The notes under the pieces were generated by a model, which searched no databases, was not told where the DNA came from, and was given only the letters and a program-made list of their open reading frames with translations. Made by a program: the position numbers and the translations under genes. Positions 20,528 to 31,269 of a stretch of 64,000 nt of DNA are shown here, piece after piece (positions within the stretch are counted from its first letter, which is position 1; each line of letters opens with the position of its first letter). Source of the stretch: Girardinichthys multiradiatus (taxonomy: Eukaryota > Chordata > Actinopteri > Cyprinodontiformes > Goodeidae); NCBI RefSeq assembly GCF_021462225.1, contig NC_061795.1:3673001-3737000 (forward strand). The letters are read 5' to 3'.

Positions 20528-21062
20528 GCGCATCAGAACCTGGAACAAGTCTCTATCAGAACCAGACAAAAACTCCTTCAGAACCAAGAGGACATCTCCA
20601 TCAGAACTAGTTAGGAACCTTCCATCAGGACCAGGTCCAAAATCTGTCAGAACCAGGAAGAACCTCTATCAAAACCTTGTCCAATATCCATCAGAACCTG
20701 GAACAAGTCTTCATCAAAACCAGACCCAAACTCCATCAAAACCTCATCCAATATCCATCAGAACCAGGTACAAATCTTCATCAGAACCATGTAGAAACCT
20801 CCATCTGAAACAGGTCCAAATTCGATAAGAACCAAGGAGAAACATTCATCAGAACCAGATCTAAACTCTATCAGAACCTGGTACAAATCTCCATAAGAAC
20901 CTTGAACAACTCTACACCAGAACCATGTACAAGCATACATCAGAAACAAGTCCAAACTATCAGAATCATGTACAGATCTTCACCAGATCCAGGAGGAACC
21001 CTCTGTCAGAATCAGGAACCAGCACCCATCAGAACCAGTTCCAATCTCTATCAGAACCCGAA
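20528..21062. repeat. Degenerate minisatellite, CATCAGAACC-type unit
   Basis: More than twenty imperfect units of roughly 19-26 bp built on CCATCAGAACCAGGTNCAAA run in one direction. Units vary at the CAGG/CTGG/ATGT position and in spacing, so the array is old. It is not coding. Confidence 0.85.
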
Positions 21063-21930
21063 TGAAACCACTACTCTGTGACTTATGATGATAAGACTAT
21101 CTCCATAGGTCCCAGTGGAACATCAAAACAGTGACCATTTGATGTCAGCTACTTAAAAAGCTTCTACTGCTCTTCCAACACCTGAACAACAGTGAATAAT
21201 TTAAAGGACAATTTCATAGACTTTTGAATATAGGCAGTAGTAAGCATTAGCATTATAGCTTATACAATGCTTTTTGCATAGTAGATGGGGTAAATTAATA
21301 TTCACCTTCATGCTAGTGATAGCCAATATGCTAATGTTAGCATTTTAGCTTCTCTTTGTCCTCTTCTCTCTTAGCTGAAGAACACATTTGCCTTTTCAGG
21401 CAATTTCCTGTTTGTTTTTGTGTTTCTTCAGTGTATTTGTTGTTAGTTCTGTCATTTTTTATGTATTTTAGCACTGACTTCAACTTCTTAGGCTATTTTA
21501 TTGCTTCAGTCTATGCTTTTTCAGCTCATCTATGGGCAGCTCTTTCCTGCTTTTTTAATGTCAGTTCTTGTATTTCAACAACTATTTCAAGTAGTTTTGA
21601 GGTAACTTCACCTTGTTACGGTGTTTTTTACCTGATAGTCTTCCTGCTTACACAGATCAGATGACAGTCTGTCTTTGCTGTTTCTGCTATTTCTACTAAT
21701 TTATCAGATTTCAGCTGACATTCTGCTTTCAGCCTTAGCCACTTTCTGCCAGCTTTCAACATGAGTTTAGTATTTCTGTTTTCTTCCATTTCATTAAATT
21801 TCACTAGATTGTCTGCAGCCAATTTCAACTTGTTTCTGCCAGTTTTCAGCTAAAAAAAAAATAAAAAATTCAGCTTTCACACTTCATTTTTGCAGGAAAT
21901 GCAAATTTTTCTAGTTAATTATTAAATCTT
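21063..21930. other. No gene seen
   Basis: T-rich sequence with loosely repeated TTTCAGC/CTGCC phrases. The open frames have no domain. Confidence 0.5.
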
Positions 21931-21935
21931 TACTG

Positions 21936-22615
21936 TGCTATGAATCAGAAAAAGGAGGACCCAAGATTCAGCCAGACACAGTACTGAAAGTTTAAGAAGT
22001 TTATTCAGCCACAGGAAAACATCACATAGGTAACACTCCTCACAGCTTCCAGGAATCACTGACTTGTAGTCTCTCCAGATTTTGCAGGGATCAGAAAAGC
22101 CACTAACCTGCTTTTATCTTGAGTGGAACTTGAAACTCAGAGGGGAAACCTCAGTGGGCGGCAGGCGGTGATCTCCACAGCACAGGTAAGAAGTGACTCC
22201 AGGTTGATTAATCCGAGGGCTAGGCTGGCTCAATAATCCAAGGACAGATACCGGGTCAACGATCGGAACAAGAGGCATCAGGCAAGGGGCAGGCAGAGGC
22301 ATAAACCAGATGCAGGAAACAAGGTTGACAACCAAAATCCAAATAGTCCGACAGGGAGCAGGCAGAAGCATAAATCCAAAAGGCAAGGCAAGGTCAAGAA
22401 CAATGATCAGACAGGAAGGAACGCTGGATATCTACCCACACGATGGCTTTCAAAAATCTGGCACCGTCTGCTTGTCAGAGTCAGTATATATCAGGGAAGA
22501 CACAGGTGCTTGGCATTCCACAGATTGCACTACACTGCAGCAGCCACCAGGTGCATCTAATCTGCTGATTGCAGCCAGGGAGACAGGGTAGAGCAGACGT
22601 GCCAGAATCTTAACA
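21936..22615 (-). repeat. Solo LTR of gypsy-A family with 5-bp target duplication TACTG
   Basis: On the minus strand it begins TGTTAAGATTCTGGCACG and ends TGATTCATAGCA, matching the gypsy-A 5' LTR at 33483-34182 almost throughout. It is flanked by TACTG at 21931-21935 and 22616-22620, the 5-bp duplication expected for Ty3/gypsy. No internal region is present. It is 680 bp against 700 bp in the other copy. Confidence 0.92.
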
Positions 22616-22620
22616 TACTG

Positions 22621-24468
22621 CTAATAAACAGCTATATTGAAACAAAAAAAGAGAAAACTTTTAAATGTGTTATACATTAAAAATATACCTAGCTTGTACA
22701 TTTTGCCTTCATTATAATACTATTTCTTTGGCCAAAGTGTAAACGTTGAACATAGCTAGTAGAAGCTGCTAACTTCCTTGCAGGTCTAATGTTAGCTTAA
22801 GTAAACAAACTCCTTCTCTGATGTGAGCTAAAATTCTTATCACAACCCATGACCATTAATGTTGATACACAGCAAACTGTTCAAACTGTTCAGTTTTTGA
22901 AAAATTACAGGGCTACATTTGTAATCCAATGTGTGGTGAAAACTACCTAACTTGTGTCTAAATAACATAAATCCAGCTGTTTTGTTTTGCCTGAATTGAA
23001 GCGAAAGCCATAGGACAAATAATATTTGATAGGATTTGTTACCAAGTGAGGGGTAATATTGTGTTCATGCATGCAATACTAACAAGCTAGCAAGCTATGC
23101 ATTGCCAAGCGAAGTGGTTAAAAGTAATATATACCCATTAACCACTAAAGCTCCCAATACAGAAGCTTCTCCCCTCAAGCAACACTAACTTTCAGGATCA
23201 AATAATCAACATGTAACCATGTGTAAGAGGGTTTTTAAAGGACCTCAGACTCACACTTTCAATGACAGGTTGCTCTGATTCTCAGCTCTCAGGAAGTAGC
23301 GCATGGTAATTTATGACTCCCCAGGCAGAGAGGGAATTCATCCCAGCGAGTTTTATGGCGTCTGTTTTTAAACTCATTTCTGAGGTACTCTCACTACCTG
23401 CACTTGTGTAATTTTTCTTAATGACTGTTAAGGTGGAGGCTGAGTGAGCAAGGCAAACAGGCGCTGCTACGCCAAGGGGCGACTGCATGAATATAATTAG
23501 GATGATGCAAAAGGAAGGGTTGGGTGAAAAACTTCAGTAGGTTATTGAATATTCATTGCAATCACACACTAAACAGACAGATGATTAATTGTAAGGCTGG
23601 GGTGATTAAAGTATGAGTGACTTAGTGAAAAATTCAGAAGTTAGTATAATTCTCAGAAAGCTGAAGTGAGCTATTAAATGAATGTTGTTCTTTTTTGTTC
23701 TGGCAAAAGCAGATGGTTTGAAATGAGAGCATATTTGTTTTAATTCACATTGTAAAGTTGAATTATATTAAGGTTCATAAACCAATCATTTTCTTAATAT
23801 ATCAAATATCACCTGAAAGCATAAATTCTTGACATGTCAAGGCAGTGATCTCTATTACATACAAAAAAACACAAGAATACATTTCTTAAATTTATTTAGG
23901 AACAATGTTAAAACTAACATTTCAGCTAAAGATTGTAAGAAAATCAACGAGAGCAAATATTCAATGGAATCAAGAATTACATTTATTATAAACCAACCTA
24001 ATATCACTTAACTGAGCTTAAAACACAAACATATAATATAATGCTAATTAATCTACCAATTACTGAATAAAGGGGAAGCCATGCCTAGAAAATAAAGGTT
24101 CAAAATATTAATTAAACTTGTAAAGAATGTGTTTAAGCATTTATCAGTCTCCCAGAAGTCCCAAAAAGGGGGTTTTACAGCCTAATTTTATTTCTAATTT
24201 CTACGTTAATCTCAGAGCGGAAAGGCAAATTAAAACAACCGAGATTCACCCTTGTTCTGTCACTTTAACGTTAAAAGGGCACTCAATGTTATCCATGGTG
24301 TTAGGAAGGCTTCAGACAAGGCGCTTAATGCAGATAAGGCTTTTGATAAGGTGGAGTGGCAATTTCCCTTTAATGTATTAGGAAGATTTAGCTGCGGTAA
24401 AATATTCTCAAAATAGGGTCAGCTGATATATCTAAATCCAATAGTCAAGGTATTAACAAACAGGAATA
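22621..24468. other. No gene seen
   Basis: AT-rich sequence. A patch of balanced composition near 23230-23490 has no domain in any frame and could be a conserved noncoding element. Confidence 0.45.
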
Positions 24469-24470
24469 TG

Positions 24471-25740
24471 CAGGGGTTGGACAATGAAACTGAAACACCT
24501 GTCATTTTAGTGTGGGAGGTTTCATGGCTAAATTGGACCAGCCTGGTAGCCTGTCTTCATTGATTGCACATTGCACCAGTAAGAGCAGAGTGTGAAGGTT
24601 CAATTAGCAGGGTAAGAGCACAGTTTTGCTCAAAATATTGAAATGCACACAACATTATGGGTGACATACCAGAGTTCAAAAGAGGACAAATTGTTGGTGC
24701 ACGTCTTGCTGGCGCATCTGTGACCAAGACAGCAAGTCTTTGTGATGTATCAAGAGCCAAAGTATCCAGGGTAATGTCAGCATACCACCAAGAAGGACGG
24801 ACCACATCCAACAGGATTAACTGTGGATGCAAGAGGAAGCTGTCTGAAAGGGATGTTTGGGTGCTAACCCGGATTGTATCCAAAAAACATAAAACCATGG
24901 CTGCCCAAATCACGGCAGAATTAAATGTGCACCTCAACTCTCCTGTTTCCACCAGAATTGTCCGTCGGGAGCTCCACAGGGTCAATATACACGGTCGGGC
25001 TGCTATAGCCAAACCTTTGGTCACTCATGCCAATGTCAAACGTCGGTTTCAATGGTGCAAGGAGCGCAAATCTTGGGCTGTGGACAATGTGAAACATGTA
25101 TTGTTCTCTGATGAGTCCACTTTTACTGTTTTTCCCACATCCGGGAAAGTTACGGTGTGGAGAAGCCCCAAAGAAGCGTACCACCCAGACTGTTGCATGC
25201 CCAGAGTGAAGCATGGGGGTGGATCAGTGATGGTTTGGGCTGCCATATCATGGCATTCCCTTGGCCCAATATTTGTGCTAGATGGGCGCATCACTGCCAA
25301 GGACTACCGAACCATTCTTGAGGACCATGTGCATCCAATGGTTCAAACATTGTATCCTGAAGGCGGTGCCGTGTATCAGGATGACAATGCACCAATACAC
25401 ACAGCAAGACTGGTGAAAGATTGGTTTGATAAACATGAAAGTGAAGTTGAACATCTCCCATGGCCTGCACAGTCACCAGATCTAAATATTATTGAGCCAC
25501 TTTGGGGTGTTTTGGAGGAGCGAGTCAGGAAACGTTTTCCTCCACCAGTATCACGTAGAGACCTGGCCACTATCCTGCAAGAAGAATGGCTTAAAATCCC
25601 TCTGACCACTGTGCAGGACTTATATGTGTCATTCCCAAGACGAATTGACGTAGTATTGGCCGCAAAAGGAGGCCCTACACCATACTAATAAATTATTGTG
25701 GTCTAAAACCAGGTGTTTCAATTTCATTGTCCATCCCCTG
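24471..25740 (+). mobile_element. Complete Tc1-like DD36E transposon
   Basis: The 1270-bp element has terminal inverted repeats starting CAGGGG(T/A)TGGACAATGAAA. The right flank is TA (25741-25742); the left flank is TG (24469-24470) instead of TA, probably a point change. It encloses one uninterrupted transposase gene. It is the same family as the split copy at 8931-11928. The size and 36-residue D-E spacing match what is known of the Incomer (DD36E) group, which is an inference from memory. Confidence 0.93.
24657..25688 (+). CDS. DD36E Tc1-like transposase, intact
   Basis: A cut-and-paste transposase of 343 residues that would bind the element ends and move it into TA sites in the nucleus. 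The first ~110 residues hold two helix-turn-helix parts (ARLAGASVTKTASLCDVSRA, then the STRIVRRELHRV region). The DDE core has Asp 152 (LFSDESTF), Asp 243 (YQDDNAPIH) and Glu 280 (DLNIIEPLW). The 36 residues between the last two make it DD36E, not the usual DD34E. The start at 24657 follows the 5' terminal region and gives the family's usual length. All catalytic residues are present with no stop or frameshift, so it may be functional; expression is not shown. Confidence 0.93.
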   Translation: MGDIPEFKRGQIVGARLAGASVTKTASLCDVSRAKVSRVMSAYHQEGRTTSNRINCGCKRKLSERDVWVLTRIVSKKHKTMAAQITAELNVHLNSPVSTRIVRRELHRVNIHGRAAIAKPLVTHANVKRRFQWCKERKSWAVDNVKHVLFSDESTFTVFPTSGKVTVWRSPKEAYHPDCCMPRVKHGGGSVMVWAAISWHSLGPIFVLDGRITAKDYRTILEDHVHPMVQTLYPEGGAVYQDDNAPIHTARLVKDWFDKHESEVEHLPWPAQSPDLNIIEPLWGVLEERVRKRFPPPVSRRDLATILQEEWLKIPLTTVQDLYVSFPRRIDVVLAAKGGPTPY

Positions 25741-25742
25741 TA

Positions 25743-28700
25743 CCTCTTTATATTTCTAAGCAAGAGTAAAACGCAGAAATTGTGTCATTATTTGTTTCGC
25801 TCAGAAATCTCATTAACATTGCTTCTTACTTGTCGAGATACATGGTTAGATATTGTTTTAAGTTGTTACATTTTTGTGTATAAATCTAATCCATTTACAT
25901 TGACATTTAGTGATCCATTTGTTTAGTTTTGTAGTTATTTTTAATATAAATATTTGGAATATTTTTGATTTTTTTTTTATCATAGTCTTTTTTTTTGGTA
26001 CAAGTGAGATTCTATTTGTTAATAAATTCTTCAAATACACATAGAATGCCGGTGCTTCAGTTAAGTAAATGCCAGGGGTTAAACACATATATGCAAATGT
26101 TTGCAGTTCTTAATAAATGTTTAAAGTTTCTTTGTCAGACATCTTTATCATTTTATTTTATTTTGTAAAACATTCATCCTCATTCGGCTCCGTGTACTTT
26201 CCTTCAGTCTTGCATTCAGTTTATTTGGTTGCGCACACTCTTAGCCAGTCTTAGCACTTTCAGTCGGTTGAGCATAAATTCAGTTATTTGCATACAACTC
26301 ATCCGCATGACTCTGCAAAGAATTGCTGGCCAAAGTCAACAGTGATGTAAAATACCCATTGCCAGTAATAGCAAACACTCATTTATTTAGGTTTGGTTTT
26401 TTATCTTTATTCCATTCAGGTCAAATCATCATTTGAAAACTACCCTTGGTATTCACTCAGGTGGTTGTTGTTTGAAGAACAGAAACTTGTGTGACAAAAA
26501 AGCAAAAACAAAAAATCTGTCAGGGGCCAAATACGTTTTGAACAGCCATTCAACCAATGAAGTGATATAATGCTCATATTTTCTGCCCCCGAGATGGCAT
26601 TCACACACATGAGAATTTATTTTGATTAGCTCTAATGCATTTTGATGGACCTAAACTAAAGCAGTTATTTTAGATAAAACATAATTTTAGAAGACAAGCC
26701 CTGCTACAACATAGAAAATAGGAAAGAAACTGTTGTACTGTAATTCTAATCTTTGTAGACCACAATTTGTACTGTACCTGGCCCCTTTGAGATGCCTTTA
26801 GGGTAGCTTATTGCAGGGATCCAGTGTGTAGTGATGCCTGACTGCCATTGGCATTGTGTCTTAACCCAGATGTGCAACCCACCGACCTGTAAAGCTGACC
26901 CACTTTCTGGACTAATCTGTCACACTGAGAAAATTAGTAATTTAGTCCCTATGATACCATTAATTTCTCTTGGACCAAGATGCCATGATGGCTGACTCAC
27001 CTCATGCTGAAAAGAGGTGAGCCGCATTTAAATGTTTCATTATGGCCTCAAATTTGATGTTTGGTATGATTTATGTAGGCGCTCAAATGTTTTCTTTTCC
27101 CAATCTAAAAGACCAGAGACTGAGCTCATTACCCTTAAAAATGATTCTCACCCATTCCTCTGCAGATACAAATACAACAATTCACCCAGCTTTTATCCTT
27201 TATAATCACACAGAAATAAAAAGAAGCAACACTGACAAAGATGCGTTGCTTTTTAAATGGACTCTTTTTCTCACAGAGAATAAAAACCACCAGGAGGAAT
27301 ATGTATTGTCCCTGTCTATGTTAATTTTTCCTTCATTTCTAAATTGATTATTGGATCAGCGGGCTAATGTAGCCACAGAGGAGCTACGTACAGACAGAAG
27401 CTTCCCATGAGCTCCAGAAGAAGTCATCCATAAACCACACATGCCAGCCCTGTTGCTTGCTAACTCCCTGTCTCAAACTGGTGAGCTCAAAATCCCATCC
27501 TCATTGCCTGTTGGTGCTGCCTGGATTCTCTCCTTAGTAATTTAAAAGTAATTGGATGGTGAAGCCTGCTTCAAAAGATGAAACGAGGCACAGAACAGAG
27601 CAATTCAACTGGACTCCATTGGGCTTTATGGCAACATGAAGTCATCAGTTTGTTTACCAACAATATAAAGGGAGATGGTTGCTATGAGAAGTCTTCGCTT
27701 GGGAACAAATTCATGTTGGCCTTTGACGCAAAGCTTCCATACTAAAATTATGTTTGACAGCTTTTATAGACATGTAAAACATTTTCCCAGTAACAATCTG
27801 GCTAATGGCCTTTTGACATGTTATTCCCATACAGATTCACATTAGATATATTTACACACTGTATAAAACACCTTTTTTCCACAATGTCTGACATGTATTG
27901 AGACCAAACCATAACTGTTTTAAGTCAGTTTTAAGGCAGAACCAGGTATGTTACTTTTCCATGACATCATTTAGTTTTGTTATGTGAATTTATCAACTGA
28001 CATTCTGGGAAGGAATTTTCAATGCTCTAAGGGTGCCCTCAAGTGGTCAGATAATTATACTGATCTAACTAATTAGACAGTAAAAGATGCCATAAGTAAA
28101 GATGTCATATGCTGCTTTTAAATTCGTCCTTTTCACACTTAAACCATTCAGTTGTGCTCTATATCAATTGGAACTGCAATGCTTTTGTCTGAATTCCTTG
28201 TTATTGTAGCTCAACAGGCCCCCCTTTCCCCTGTTCTGAGGTGCATCTGAGAGCAACTCATTAAATGCCATTGAGGCGCTCCACACCCCACCCTCCTACA
28301 GGTCAAGGTGCACTCCAATTTAACCCGTTCGGACATTTTTGTAGTTTGATAACAATTATCTAGTTCCATAGAAACAAGACAAAAACTGCAAAAACAATGC
28401 AAAACTTTTTATGTAATAATAATATTCAAAACACACTCGGTACGGTTCTGTCCTCAAGGAGCTTAAAGCAGCACACAGTACTAACATATGCAGAAGGCAC
28501 GGTAAGGAATTGTGTGGGTTAATACACCCAACAACTGAACCAAACTTATCGTCTTTTAGCGTAGGCATACTTACAAAATTGCAGCGAGAAATAAATGTGC
28601 GTTACGTGAAATCGATCAGCCGGATGTCCATGAGCTTATTTAGCTGTTCCGCAGCAAATACTGTGACGTAACAGTTGGAAAAATTTAATAGATGATAGAG

Positions 28701-29257
28701 AAGACTGAATGGACTGAAAAACATGAACCAAACAGACTATAAAGATATCTATGCAGCACCTGGAGAGACTAAATTAAACTTTTCTCCATTGCTACAGACT
28801 CCAAGTACACAACTAAATGTATTTAAAGGCTAAAAAAGTGGATTTTGCATGACATATCCCGTATAGTTTTACTTTCACATGAAGCCTCCAGTATCTCAAG
28901 GTGAGGTAACTCAGTAAAACACAGCATGAGATTATTTAATGTTATCATTTGGTCATTGCTGTTATGTTATCTGTTTGTCTGTCAGTGTTTTGCGTGTCCC
29001 AAAGGCAGCCGCAATTCACAACAGCACTGTGCACAGATGGCAGGTATGATTGCTCCTGCACCGCTTTGAGTTGTCAGGTTTGGCTCCATCTCCATCAGAG
29101 CTGTGAGAAGAGACAGAAACTACGACACAGAAAAGCCAAGTGAACACAGTGTAATCAGGGGCTGGGAGGCATAGTTGATTTGTGACTCTGTGAAGGCAGA
29201 GGCAAGCTGAATGTATCCTTGGTCGATAACTGTGTTAAATATGCATCCCAACTGTAC
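25743..29257. other. No gene seen; possible unique host intergenic sequence
   Basis: The longest stretch without a recognisable element. It is mostly AT-rich; blocks near 27350-27720 and 28200-28330 have more balanced composition. No open frame shows a domain, and no splice-bounded exon could be argued. Confidence 0.45.
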
Positions 29258-29261
29258 ACAT

Positions 29262-30388
29262 TGTTGTGATTATGAATATGAATATATTATTTAATATTAA
29301 TACTTTAATATTTTAATAGATGACATTTCAGTCTGTTAGGGGTTATCCTGTGAATACCAGCCTAATAAGGTGTTGTCATTAGGACAAAATTGAAAGGGAT
29401 GAGCCAAGCTCTGGCATTATTGAACAGCAAAACTCTGTACACAAACGGAATGAATTCACACAATTTCTTAAAATACAAGAATTTATCAACAAAAATGAGT
29501 CAACTCAAAGTCAAACATATTGCAATCAACAAACTCTTTACTATGCTAAAATAACCCAACTAAACTACCAAGCAAAATGAAAGAATAAGGAACACTAATG
29601 GGCTATGTACAATTTAAACAAGTGAAACGAAGACGGTTGACAACCATGACTGAAAGAGTGATGCAACATTACCATGCAATGTCTATGTTTGAAAACCAAG
29701 GATTATCTTGAAGAATCTGGAAATGAAGTCAAGTTAGTCTTGGAACTAAATTAAGCAATAATTGGTATACCTTCAAACAACCATTTACAATGCAAGATCA
29801 GATAAAACATTATTTTAACATTAACATTTTTGTTTTTACATTTTAAAGAATTTCCTGAATAAAACCAACCTTCTGGATGACCAATTCTCAGCGGTGTTTA
29901 ATTAGCTACCTTTATTTATTAAGATAATATTTAAAGAAATATTATTAAGGAAATGTTAAAATAATTATTTTATATTATTATATAGTAAGAACCAAACCTT
30001 TCTGGATAAATTGATCTTAATGGTGTTTAATTAGTTATCACGTTTAGAAGAATAATATTTAGGAAATATTACTTCCTAGATTGGAAACTAACAACTTTTC
30101 TGGGTAAACGATCTTCAGCTGAATCATAAAGTGGGCGAGCACGTGTTCTTAGCGATTGGAGTTAACAAAAGAAGCTTATAGCTGATTACTAGAATCAAAC
30201 ACATAGCTTTAAAATACCACTAATAAAAGGGTTGAAATGCATAAGCATGGATGGCGCATTATGGCGGATCTTATTTGTTGAAAAACCACCCTCTAAATAA
30301 AGTTTGTCTTAACTTTAAAAACAGAAACACAGAACACATCCTTTAGTGAGTGCTAGTCTGCTAGCACTTACTGTAGCTGAGTTTCTTA
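29262..30388 (-). repeat. Partial second copy of the 1.7-kb LTR-like family
   Basis: Begins TGTTGTGATTATG and runs as a near reverse complement of 11241 back to about 10215 of the insertion at 9504-11241. Shared blocks include the antisense of GGCTGGTATTCACAGGA, the AATAAATTCTTG signal and the antisense of CGCTTATGCATTT. The region equivalent to 9504-10200 is missing, so this copy is truncated at the side next to the repeat at 30395. A matching target duplication could not be found. Confidence 0.8.
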
Positions 30389-30394
30389 ACACAT

Positions 30395-31150
30395 TTTTTT
30401 CAATTCAGTTTTATTTATATAGCGCCAATTCACAACACATGTTGTCTCAAGGCACTTCACAACAGTCAGGTACATACATTCCAATTAATCCTAACAACTG
30501 AACAGTGCAGTCGGAGTTAGCTTTTTATTCAAATTGGATAAAAAGTTTTTCTATCTAAGGAAACCCAGCAGATTGCATCCAGTAAGTGATTTGCAGCATT
30601 CCCTCCTCCCGGATGAGCATGTAGAGACAGTGGACAGTCACTGGCGTTGACTTTGCAGCAATCCCTCATACTGAGCATGCATGTAGCGACAGCGGAGAGG
30701 AAAAACTCCCTTTTAACAGGAAGAAACCTCCAGCAGAACCAGGCTCAGTGTGAGCGGCCATCTGCCACGATTCACTGGGGGTTTGAGAGAACAGAGCAGA
30801 GACACAAAAAGAACACAGAAGCACTTATCCAGAAGTACTTTCTATGGGAAGGAAAAGTAAATGTTAATGGATGTAGCTCCTTTAGTCGTTTCACCTAGAA
30901 AGAAAGAACAGATAAACTCTGAGCCAGTTTTCAAGGTTACAGTAAAAGCTCAGTCAATTTCCATGTCTAGGAGAGAGAAAGGGTTAAACACTAAAAGACA
31001 GGGCTATGTAGATCATCGGAAGAGGGTGAGCATTAAGTTGTTGCCAGCAGAAGCTCGGACAATTCCCCTCTCCAGAAAGGTGTCACAGGCAGACACAGAG
31101 CCAGGCCAGGTGTAGCTTCTAGGAAGAGAAAAGAGAGAACAAGATTAAAA
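30395..31150 (-). repeat. Antisense 3' region of a common teleost retroposon
   Basis: Begins CAATTCAGTTTTATTTATATAGCGCC and continues through TTTGCAGCAATCCCTCATACTGAGCATGCATG and GGAGAGGAAAAACTCCC. In the minus direction it ends in GGCGCTATATAAATAAAACTG, the typical 3' tail of fish LINE-type retroposons. Open frames across it are not coding. It is probably related to the LINE just downstream. Confidence 0.65.
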
Positions 31151-31269
31151 GCTGAAATAACAGCAAACAATGCAAAATTGGAGAGTAGTGTGAGAATGTA
31201 GCGAAGAGGGTGAAAGTGGTCGTTATGTCCTCCAGCAGCCTAAGCCTATAGCAGCATAACTACACAGAT

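Noticed and set aside
20528..21062. CRISPR-like array
   Set aside because: Units are imperfect with no constant repeat and variable spacer structure, and the window is eukaryotic. It is a minisatellite.
24557..25024. 155-residue minus-strand frame opposite the intact transposase
   Set aside because: Antisense shadow of a conserved coding region; no domain.
30647..31115. Two overlapping plus-strand frames at 30.6-31.1 kb
   Set aside because: They lie in the antisense 3' region of a common retroposon and show no domain.
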